From positions 1 to 6,377 of the forward strand of contig LNFD01000375.1 of NCBI GenBank assembly GCA_001464255.1: DNA of 6,377 nt. Direction: 5' to 3'. The notes under the pieces were generated by a model. That model worked only from the letters and a program-made list of their open reading frames with translations. It searched no databases and was not told the origin of the DNA. A program made the translations under genes and the position numbers. The stretch comes from Actinomycetales bacterium Ga0077552. Its GTDB lineage: Bacteria > Actinomycetota > Actinomycetes > Actinomycetales > Microbacteriaceae. Positions 1 through 5,059 of the stretch are shown here, piece by piece (positions within the stretch are counted from its first letter, which is position 1; every line of letters begins with the position of its first letter).

Positions 1-930
1 GTCATGGCCGCCCGCCGAGCACCCCACGAGGGGATCGAGTTGCTCGCCGTCGCCGCCCTCGCCCTGCGCACCCCGCCGCTCATGTTCTTCATCGTCTACT
101 TCTGCGCACTGCACAGTGCGAGGCACCTGCGCGAGGGCTTCCGCGAGGAGCACGGGCACGGCCGCCGCCTGACGGTGCTCATCGTCGCGATCTACACACT
201 CGCGCCGCTGCTGATGGCCGGGGCGTTCCTGTGGGCGACAGCCGGCACGGCATCCCTCGACGACCAGCTGCTGCGCGTCGTCTTCATCGGCCTCGCCGCC
301 CTGACGGTGCCGCACATGGCCCTCGTCACCCTCGGCGATCGGGCCCTGCGGGCGGGTTCAGACCAGCGGGTGATCGTGCACGACCGAGCTCAGCGTCACG
401 CCGTTGAGGTCGAGGTACAGCTGCCCCTCGGTCAGCGAGACCGTGATCGCGTTGCGCCGCTCGAGCACGGCGACCGCGGCGTCGATGAAGCCGGGGTCGA
501 AGCTGTGCAGCACGATCGTCTCGGCCTCATGGATCTTCTTGCCCGCCCAGAGGGCGAGCACCTTCGCGGGGTCGCGATGCGTGTAGATCACCGTGCGGTC
601 GGCCTTCTTGCTGCCGAAGTGCAGGCGCTCCGCATCCGGGGCCCCCACCTCGATCCACGCGGTGAGCCGCCCGGTGCGGTCGCGCACGATGACGGCGGGC
701 TCGTCGGTCGACGAGACGCCCTCGCTGAAGGCGATGCCCTCCTCGAACTCGAGGCAGTAGGCGAGCACGCGCGTCATCATGTACGCGTCGGTCTCACTGG
801 GGTGCCGCGCGACCCGCAGGTTCAGCTCGTCGTAGACGCCGCGGTCGACATCGGCGAGAGACCCCGTGAAGGTGTAGACCACTGCGCCGGCTGCCATGAG
901 GCCCGAGCCTACGCGCAGGCGCGGCAGTGA
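1..930 (+). CDS. blh: Brp/Blh-family beta-carotene 15,15'-dioxygenase, C-terminal part (5' end outside window; 3' end uncertain)
   Basis: The frame is open from base 1, so this is the end of a gene that begins upstream. Membrane-type segments are visible at codons about 23-38, 59-78 and 90-105. The segment FFIVYFCALHSARHL carries the two histidines spaced as HSxRH (codons at 112-114 and 124-126) that are typical of the Brp/Blh family. The late GLAALTVPHM motif near 286-318 is also a family hallmark. Family members are integral membrane enzymes that cleave beta-carotene into two retinals using histidine-bound iron; retinal is the chromophore of microbial rhodopsins. Homology is convincing only to about base 354. 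After that the frame runs on to a TGA at 928-930, exactly antisense to the yaeQ gene, giving an Arg/His/Asp/Gly-rich tail of about 190 residues that looks like a shadow translation. The natural end is probably near 355-375: a TGA in the next frame lies at 371-373. A lost stop or a frameshift is possible. Confidence 0.72.
   Translation, partial: VMAARRAPHEGIELLAVAALALRTPPLMFFIVYFCALHSARHLREGFREEHGHGRRLTVLIVAIYTLAPLLMAGAFLWATAGTASLDDQLLRVVFIGLAALTVPHMALVTLGDRALRAGSDQRVIVHDRAQRHAVEVEVQLPLGQRDRDRVAPLEHGDRGVDEAGVEAVQHDRLGLMDLLARPEGEHLRGVAMRVDHRAVGLLAAEVQALRIRGPHLDPRGEPPGAVAHDDGGLVGRRDALAEGDALLELEAVGEHARHHVRVGLTGVPRDPQVQLVVDAAVDIGERPREGVDHCAGCHEARAYAQARQ
358..897 (-). CDS. yaeQ: YaeQ family protein
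   Basis: This 179-residue protein is close to the usual YaeQ length of about 180. It matches the family along its whole length: an N-terminal beta strand followed by ADVDRGVYDELNLRVARHPS, then SETDAYMMTRVLAY (residues 34-47), the DEP motif at 65-67, WIEVGAPD at 81-88 and the SKKAD segment at 96-100, followed by an IYTH strand. Known structures of YaeQ proteins resemble the PD-(D/E)XK nuclease fold. Here D65, E83 and K97/K98 are the acidic and lysine residues that would fit such a site, but nuclease activity is not established and the cellular role is unknown. No signal peptide or membrane segment is seen, so it is probably cytoplasmic. The ATG at 897-895 gives the expected N terminus, although only a weak ribosome-binding sequence precedes it. 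The gene converges on blh, and its stop (358-360) lies where blh should end. It lies downstream of the tRNA-Leu on the same strand, so read-through transcription is possible. Confidence 0.9.
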   Translation of the reverse strand: MAAGAVVYTFTGSLADVDRGVYDELNLRVARHPSETDAYMMTRVLAYCLEFEEGIAFSEGVSSTDEPAVIVRDRTGRLTAWIEVGAPDAERLHFGSKKADRTVIYTHRDPAKVLALWAGKKIHEAETIVLHSFDPGFIDAAVAVLERRNAITVSLTEGQLYLDLNGVTLSSVVHDHPLV

Positions 931-936
931 AACTCA

Positions 937-956
937 CACCAGATCACTCTCTGGTG
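937..956 (-). repeat. Inverted repeat pairing the tRNA-Leu CCA end with its 3' trailer
   Basis: CACCAG (937-942) and CTGGTG (951-956) are perfect 6-base inverted copies around an 8-base loop. In the minus-strand precursor RNA, the ACCA 3' end of the tRNA could pair with the trailer just downstream. A second small palindrome, GTGA-AAC-TCAC (927-937), abuts it. No T-run follows, so this is not a classical intrinsic terminator. It may mark 3' processing or be chance. Confidence 0.35.
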
Positions 957-1037
957 CGCGAGGGGGGACTTGAACCCCCACGCCCTTACGGGCACTGGCA
1001 CCTGAAGCCAGCGCGTCTGCCATTCCGCCACTCGCGC
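952..1037 (-). tRNA. leuT: tRNA-Leu, anticodon CAG
   Basis: The minus strand folds into a full class II (long variable arm) tRNA of 86 nt including CCA. The acceptor stem is GCGCGAG/CTCGCGC with discriminator A and an encoded CCA at 954-952. The D-arm is of the usual leucine type (TGGCGGAATGGCAGACGC). The anticodon stem is CTGGC/GCCAG with loop TTCAGGT, placing the anticodon CAG at 1004-1002. The variable arm is TGCCC-GTAA-GGGCG, and the T-arm is GGGGG-TTCAAGT-CCCCC. It reads CUG codons. A tRNA-Leu next to fhaA is also, as I recall, the arrangement in mycobacteria (leuT), which supports an old conserved neighbourhood. It is transcribed divergently from fhaA and is followed by yaeQ. The symbol leuT is borrowed from that synteny. 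Confidence 0.97.
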
Positions 1038-1039
1038 GC

Positions 1040-1057
1040 GACGGGGCAGGCCCCGTC
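1040..1057 (-). repeat. Perfect 8-bp hairpin in the tRNA-Leu 5' leader
   Basis: GACGGGGC (1040-1047) and GCCCCGTC (1050-1057) are exact inverted copies separated by only AG, so the RNA would form a 7-bp stem with a 4-nt loop, or close to it. It ends two bases before the mature 5' end of the tRNA (1037) and lies between that end and the likely -10 at 1069-1077. On the minus strand it would therefore be in the tRNA leader removed by RNase P. There is no T-tract on either strand, so a terminator is unlikely. Confidence 0.55.
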
Positions 1058-1068
1058 AACTCAGCGAG

Positions 1069-1077
1069 ATTATCACA
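1069..1077 (-). promoter_or_regulatory. Probable extended -10 promoter element for tRNA-Leu
   Basis: On the minus strand the sequence reads TGTGATAAT, that is TGn followed by the -10-like hexamer GATAAT. It is the only AT-rich patch in a very G/C-rich intergenic region. It would start RNA near 1062, about 25 bases before the mature tRNA. No good -35 hexamer is present at the usual distance, which is tolerable for an extended -10 promoter. Confidence 0.45.
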
Positions 1078-1119
1078 GCGGGCCCGCGCCCCTGTGCGGC
1101 ACCGTCATGCCCGGCCGAC

Positions 1120-1125
1120 TACCAT
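1120..1125 (+). promoter_or_regulatory. Possible -10 element for the fhaA-pbpA operon
   Basis: TACCAT fits the loose actinobacterial -10 pattern TAnnnT. It lies 30 bases upstream of the fhaA GTG, so transcription would begin around 1131-1133, leaving a leader of roughly 25 bases that contains the ribosome-binding site. No convincing -35 hexamer is seen. This is the only sizeable gap upstream of the operon, so a promoter is expected here, but the exact site is a guess. Confidence 0.3.
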
Positions 1126-1142
1126 CAGAGGGTCATCGGCCG

Positions 1143-1150
1143 AGGGAGGA
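1143..1150 (+). promoter_or_regulatory. Ribosome-binding site of fhaA
   Basis: AGGGAGGA lies five bases before the GTG at 1156. This strong site decides the start, since the next in-frame ATG is far inside the conserved DUF3662 domain. Confidence 0.75.
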
Positions 1151-1155
1151 CGCAG

Positions 1156-1875
1156 GTGGGGCTTCTCGACAGCTTCGAGCGCGGACTCGAGCGCGCCGTG
1201 GGCGGAGCCTTCGCCAAGACCTTCAAGAGCGGCGTGCAGCCCCTCGAGATCTCGGCCGCTCTGCGCCGCGAGCTCGACACGAAGGCCGCGGTCGTCTCGC
1301 GCGAGCGCATCCTCGTGCCCAACGAGCTGCGGGTGCGACTGGCCCCGGCCGACTTCGCGCGCATGGATGCCCTGGGCGAGTCGCTCATCGACGAACTGAC
1401 CCAGCTGCTGCAGCAGCACGCGACCGCCCAGCGCTACACGTTCCCCGGCGGCATCCGGCTCACGCTCGTGAGCGATGCGGCCCTGAGCGAGGGCGTGGTC
1501 GCGGTCGAGTCGGAGACCGTCAAGGGCTCGGTCGTCTGGAGCCCCGTGCTCGACATCGACGGCGTGCGCCACCCGCTCACGCGCTCGCGCACCATCATCG
1601 GGCGCGGCAGCGAGGCCGACATCACGCTCGACGACACGGGCACGAGCCGCAAGCACATCGAGATCTTGTGGGACGGCGAGCGGGCGCAGCTGACCGACCT
1701 CGGCAGCACGAACGGCTCGCTGCTCAACGGTGAGCCGGTGACGCGCGCCGTGCTGCCGCCCGATAGCGTGATCGAGATCGGGCGCACGCGCATCCTGTTC
1801 CGCGTGCTCGCCCAGCGCGGCGATGTGGCCGATCCGAGAACCCCCCGGAATCCGAGTCGAGGAGGCGGCCGTTGA
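1156..1875 (+). CDS. fhaA: FhaA-type protein: DUF3662 plus FHA domain
   Basis: A 239-residue cytoplasmic protein. The N-terminal part (about 1-125), beginning GLLDSFERGLERAVGGAFAK and including the FKSGVQPLEI segment, is the DUF3662 domain that marks FhaA orthologues. The C-terminal FHA domain (about 136-220) holds the canonical phosphothreonine-binding residues: G149-R150-G151-S152, S164 and H167 in TSRKH, and N186-G187 in GSTNG. In Mycobacterium tuberculosis, FhaA binds a phosphorylated regulatory domain of MviN/MurJ and so links kinase signalling to peptidoglycan precursor export; the same role here is inferred. This protein is less than half the length of the mycobacterial one (about 527 residues) because almost no linker separates the two domains. 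The start is GTG, chosen for its strong Shine-Dalgarno site. It is the first gene of the operon and overlaps fhaB by 4 bases (TTGA). Confidence 0.95.
   Translation: MGLLDSFERGLERAVGGAFAKTFKSGVQPLEISAALRRELDTKAAVVSRERILVPNELRVRLAPADFARMDALGESLIDELTQLLQQHATAQRYTFPGGIRLTLVSDAALSEGVVAVESETVKGSVVWSPVLDIDGVRHPLTRSRTIIGRGSEADITLDDTGTSRKHIEILWDGERAQLTDLGSTNGSLLNGEPVTRAVLPPDSVIEIGRTRILFRVLAQRGDVADPRTPRNPSRGGGR
1859..1865 (+). promoter_or_regulatory. Ribosome-binding site of fhaB
   Basis: GAGGAGG lies six bases before the TTG at 1872, inside the last codons of fhaA. It settles the use of a TTG start, because the first in-frame ATG would remove the membrane anchor. Confidence 0.75.
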
Positions 1876-2387
1876 GCGAACTCACGCTGCTGCTGCTGCG
1901 CATCGGCTTCCTCATCCTGCTGTGGGCCTTCGTGTTCGCGATCGTCTACGCCCTGCGCTCCGACCTGTTCGGCACGAAGGTGCGCCGAATGCCGGCGGCC
2001 GCCGCGGCGAGTGCGGCATCCCCGTCGTTCGCGACCCCCGCAGCCGCCCCGGCGACGACACCCGCGAGCCCCGTCGTGCCCACCGCCCCGGGCGAGACCG
2101 CGCGGCGCCTCGTCATCACCTCGGGGGCGAAGGAGGGGCTCGAGCTGCCCCTCGAGGGCGAGCAGCTCACGATCGGGCGCTCGGCCGACTCGGGCCTCGT
2201 CATCCGCGACGACTACACCTCGACGCACCACGCGCGCCTCATGCTGTGGGACGGCACGTGGATGCTGCAGGACCTCGACTCGACGAACGGCACGTTCCTC
2301 AAGGGCAAGAAGGTCGGGGCGCCGACCGCCGTGCCCCTCAACACCCCGGTGAGCATCGGCACGACGACGTTCGAGCTGCGACGGTAG
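1872..2387 (+). CDS. fhaB: FhaB (FipA)-type membrane-anchored FHA protein
   Basis: A 171-residue protein with three parts. Residues 4-27 (LTLLLLRIGFLILLWAFVFA) form one N-terminal membrane segment. Residues about 40-76 are a flexible Ala/Pro/Thr linker, and residues 79-171 are a cytoplasmic FHA domain. Binding residues are intact: G102-R103-S104, S117 and H120 in STHHA, and N139-G140 in DSTNGT. FHA domains read phosphothreonine. The mycobacterial orthologue (FhaB/FipA) is a substrate of the Ser/Thr kinase PknA and connects FtsZ with FtsQ under stress; a division or cell-wall role here is inferred from that and from the operon. The TTG start overlaps the fhaA stop by 4 bases and has a good ribosome-binding site, and starting there keeps the membrane anchor. 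The pstP ATG follows after 4 bases. Confidence 0.94.
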   Translation: MSELTLLLLRIGFLILLWAFVFAIVYALRSDLFGTKVRRMPAAAAASAASPSFATPAAAPATTPASPVVPTAPGETARRLVITSGAKEGLELPLEGEQLTIGRSADSGLVIRDDYTSTHHARLMLWDGTWMLQDLDSTNGTFLKGKKVGAPTAVPLNTPVSIGTTTFELRR

Positions 2388-2391
2388 GCGC

Positions 2392-3630
2392 ATGACCACG
2401 CTCTCGGCCGCCGGCTCGCACGTCGGCAAGGTGCGCTCGAACAACCAGGATTCGGGCTACGCCGGCGAGCACCTGTTCGTCGTCGCCGACGGCATGGGCG
2501 GGCACGCGGGCGGCGATGTCGCGAGCGCGCTCGCCATCCAGTCGATCGCGCACATCGACCGGGCGTTCGAGAACGCGGCCGACGCCGTCGAGGCCCTGCG
2601 CAGCGCACTGCTCGAAGCGAACCAGGAGCTCGCCGAGACGGTCTTCGAGCATCCCGAGCTCGCGGGCATGGGCACGACCGTGAGCGGCTTCGTGCGCATC
2701 GGCGACCGCCTGGCGCTCGCGCACATCGGCGACAGCCGCGTCTACCGCTGGCGCGAGGGCGTGCTGACCCAGGTGACGAAAGACCACACGTTCGTGCAGC
2801 GCCTCGTCGACAGCGGACGCATCACGGCCGAGGAGGCCGCGGTGCACCCGCGCCGCTCGGTGCTCATGCGCGTGCTCGGCGACGTCGACCTGACTCCCGA
2901 GATCGACGTCGAGGTGCTCGATACCCGCCCCGGCGACCGCTGGGTGCTGTGCAGCGACGGACTGAGCGGCTACGTCACCGAGCAGCGCGTGGGCGAGGTT
3001 CTCGACGAACACGCCGACGCCGCGGCCGCCGTCGAAGCCCTCATCGACGAGAGCCTCGACAACGGCGCCCCCGACAACGTCACCGTCGTCATCGTCGGCG
3101 TCGACGACTCGCCCTCGAGCTCGGCGGGCGCCCCCGTCATGGTCGGCTCGGCCGCGAAGCCGCTCACCTACACGGCGAGCACCAGCCGCCGCAGTGTGCG
3201 CCTGCCCTCGCTGCTGCTGCACCCGCTCTCCGCGACGACGGCGCCGGCCGACGAGCACTTCGAGCCCGAGTCGGAAGAATTCTTGCGCGAGCTCATCGCC
3301 GAGGACGAGCGGCGCAAGGTGCGGCGGCGCATCACGTGGTCGGTGGGCATCCTGCTCGTCGCCAGCCTCGTCGTCGCGGCGCTCGCGGCGGGCTACCAGT
3401 GGACCCAGTCGCGCTACTTCGTCGGCGTCTCGAACGGCCAGGTCGCGATCTTCCAGGGCGTGCAGCAGGGCATCGGGCCCATCCCGCTCTCGAGCGTCTA
3501 CTTCGAGAGCGACATCGACATCGACGACCTCTCGCCGTTCAGCCGCGAGCGCGTCGAGTCGACCATCAACGCGAGCGACCTTCCCGATGCGCTCTCGATC
3601 ATCGATCGGCTGCAGCGTGAGCTCGACTGA
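2392..3630 (+). CDS. pstP: PP2C-family Ser/Thr protein phosphatase PstP
   Basis: A 412-residue membrane phosphatase. The catalytic PP2C domain (about 5-237) carries every expected motif: RSNNQD (15-20), VADGMGGH with metal ligand D33-G34, GTT, GDSRVY (113-118), KDH, LCSDGL with D189, and GAPDNVTVVIV with D228-N229. It removes phosphate from Ser/Thr residues using two or three Mn/Mg ions and in Actinobacteria opposes PknA/PknB and their targets. A juxtamembrane stretch (about 238-313) is first Ser/Ala-rich, then acidic and basic. One membrane segment at about 314-337 follows, then an outer domain of about 75 residues with an acidic end; mycobacterial PstP has a much longer one. The ATG lies 4 bases after fhaB with only a weak Shine-Dalgarno (GGTAGG), which suggests translational coupling. 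The 3' end overlaps rodA by 14 bases. Confidence 0.96.
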   Translation: MTTLSAAGSHVGKVRSNNQDSGYAGEHLFVVADGMGGHAGGDVASALAIQSIAHIDRAFENAADAVEALRSALLEANQELAETVFEHPELAGMGTTVSGFVRIGDRLALAHIGDSRVYRWREGVLTQVTKDHTFVQRLVDSGRITAEEAAVHPRRSVLMRVLGDVDLTPEIDVEVLDTRPGDRWVLCSDGLSGYVTEQRVGEVLDEHADAAAAVEALIDESLDNGAPDNVTVVIVGVDDSPSSSAGAPVMVGSAAKPLTYTASTSRRSVRLPSLLLHPLSATTAPADEHFEPESEEFLRELIAEDERRKVRRRITWSVGILLVASLVVAALAAGYQWTQSRYFVGVSNGQVAIFQGVQQGIGPIPLSSVYFESDIDIDDLSPFSRERVESTINASDLPDALSIIDRLQRELD

Positions 3631-5059
3631 ACCGTTGCGCGCCGGGCCCGTCGTCGACCTCGCGACCGGGGGCGCGCTGGGCGACGCCCGGCCCACCTTC
3701 ACCGAGGCGATCACGATCAAGCTGCGCACGCCCGCGAAACTGCGCAACCTCGAGCTGCTGCTGCTGCTCGTCGCGATCGGCATCACGGGCGCCGCGGTCG
3801 CCCTCGTGCAGCTCGGCGCGGTCGGCGAGCTCGACCTCACGATCCTGGGCTACGGGGCGGGGCTCGGGATGCTCGCTCTCGGCATGCACGTCGTGCTGCG
3901 CATCACGGCCCCCGACGCCGACCCCTTCATCCTGCCGATCGCGGTGACCCTCAACGGTCTCGGCGTCGCCATGATCTACCGCCTCGACCTCGCCGAGGGG
4001 CTCTCCGGCTGGGAGAGCGCGGGCGTGCGACAGATGGTGTGGACGGCGATCGCGATGGTGATCGCGCTCGCCGTACTGCTCGTGGTGCGCAACCACCGCA
4101 TCCTGGCCCGCTACCGCTACGTCGCGATGGTCGTGGGCATCGGGCTGCTGCTGCTGCCGATGCTGCCCGGCATCGGCCAGACGATCAACGGCGCCCGCCT
4201 CTGGATCCAGGTCGGCCCGCTCTCCTTCCAGCCCGGCGAGATCGGCAAGATCGCGCTCGCGGTGTTCTTCGCCGGCTACCTCGTGACGGCGCGCGAATCG
4301 CTCTCGATCGTCGGCAAGACGTTCTTGGGGCTACGGTTCCCGCGCGGGAAGGACCTCGGGCCCATCCTCATCGTGTGGCTCGCGGCGATGGCCGTGCTCG
4401 TCTTCCAGCGCGACCTCGGCACCTCGCTGCTCTACTTCGGCCTCTTCCTCGTCATGATCTACATCGCGACGGGCCGGCTCAGCTGGGTCGTGCTCGGCCT
4501 CAGCCTCTTCCTCGGCGGCGCCCTCATCGCGAGCCAGGCGCTCAGCTACGTGGGCGGCCGGTTCGCGGCCTGGCTCGGCGCCTTCGACCCCGAGAACTAC
4601 GACGCGATCGGCGGCAGCTACCAGCTCGTGCAGGGGATGTTCGGCCTCGCGAACGGCGGGCTCATCGGCACCGGCCTCGGCCAGGGGCGCCCCGACATCG
4701 TGCCCCTCGCCGAGAGCGACTTCATCATCGCGAGCCTCGGGGAGGAGCTCGGCCTCGTGGGCCTCTTCGCCATCCTCGGCCTGTACCTGCTGTTCGTCGC
4801 CCGCGGCTTCCGCATCGGGTTCAACGGCACCGACGACTTCGGGCGCCTGCTGGCCGTGGGGCTCGCGTTCGTCATCGCCCTGCAGGTCTTCGTCGTGATC
4901 GGCGGCGTCACGCGGGTCATCCCCCTCACCGGCCTGACCACCCCGTTCCTCGCCGCCGGCGGTTCGTCGCTCGTCGCCAACTGGATCATCGCCGCGCTGC
5001 TGCTGCGCTTGAGCGACACCGTGCGGCACCAGCCCCGACTGGTGGTGGAGGACGCGTGA
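3617..5059 (+). CDS. rodA: SEDS-family peptidoglycan glycosyltransferase, RodA type
   Basis: A 480-residue multi-pass membrane protein with about 11-12 hydrophobic helices between residues 45 and 465, after an N-terminal tail of about 35 residues that is probably cytoplasmic. Family motifs include NGARLWIQVGPLSFQPGEIGK (191-211, the SEDS signature), FQRDLGTSLL (263-272), GGSYQLVQG (332-340) and ESDFIIASLGEELGLVG (366-382). D368 in that last motif corresponds to the conserved catalytic aspartate. SEDS proteins polymerise glycan strands from lipid II with a partner class B PBP, here the next gene. The position between pstP and pbpA favours RodA (elongation or polar growth) over FtsW, though sequence alone does not fully separate them. 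GTG at 3617 is preferred; it overlaps pstP by 14 bases without a clear ribosome-binding site. In-frame ATG 3587 and TTG 3635 are alternatives. The stop overlaps pbpA by 4 bases. Confidence 0.94.
   Translation: MSSTEPLRAGPVVDLATGGALGDARPTFTEAITIKLRTPAKLRNLELLLLLVAIGITGAAVALVQLGAVGELDLTILGYGAGLGMLALGMHVVLRITAPDADPFILPIAVTLNGLGVAMIYRLDLAEGLSGWESAGVRQMVWTAIAMVIALAVLLVVRNHRILARYRYVAMVVGIGLLLLPMLPGIGQTINGARLWIQVGPLSFQPGEIGKIALAVFFAGYLVTARESLSIVGKTFLGLRFPRGKDLGPILIVWLAAMAVLVFQRDLGTSLLYFGLFLVMIYIATGRLSWVVLGLSLFLGGALIASQALSYVGGRFAAWLGAFDPENYDAIGGSYQLVQGMFGLANGGLIGTGLGQGRPDIVPLAESDFIIASLGEELGLVGLFAILGLYLLFVARGFRIGFNGTDDFGRLLAVGLAFVIALQVFVVIGGVTRVIPLTGLTTPFLAAGGSSLVANWIIAALLLRLSDTVRHQPRLVVEDA
5047..5052 (+). 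promoter_or_regulatory. Ribosome-binding site of pbpA
   Basis: GGAGGA ends three bases before the GTG at 5056 (four from GGAGG), within the last codons of rodA. The spacing is short but workable, and the GTGA stop-start overlap suggests coupled translation. Confidence 0.65.

Noticed and set aside
1040..1057. The GC-rich hairpin as an intrinsic terminator
   Set aside because: There is no T-run after it on either strand, and it lies upstream of genes in both directions.
1054..1059. TTGACG on the minus strand as a -35 box for the tRNA
   Set aside because: A -10 at the proper spacing would fall inside the tRNA gene, and the hexamer overlaps the leader hairpin.
927..1733. A long plus-strand open frame beginning across the tRNA
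   Set aside because: Its first part is the antisense translation of the tRNA-Leu gene (the familiar EGGLEPPRPYG-type artefact) and the rest is an Arg/Ala/His-rich shadow of fhaA.
1434..2444. A minus-strand open frame opposite fhaA and fhaB
   Set aside because: Antisense shadow; the plus strand has two intact FHA proteins with proper ribosome-binding sites.
3194..3616. Upstream extension of the rodA frame to an ATG at 3194
   Set aside because: The extension is an Arg/Ser-rich out-of-frame copy of pstP, and SEDS homology begins only after about 3700.
2338..3840. A 500-codon minus-strand open frame opposite pstP
   Set aside because: It is antisense to a clear PP2C gene, has no recognisable domain, and is rich in Arg, Ala, Asp and His as expected for the mirror of a high-GC gene. 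No ribosome-binding site was seen.
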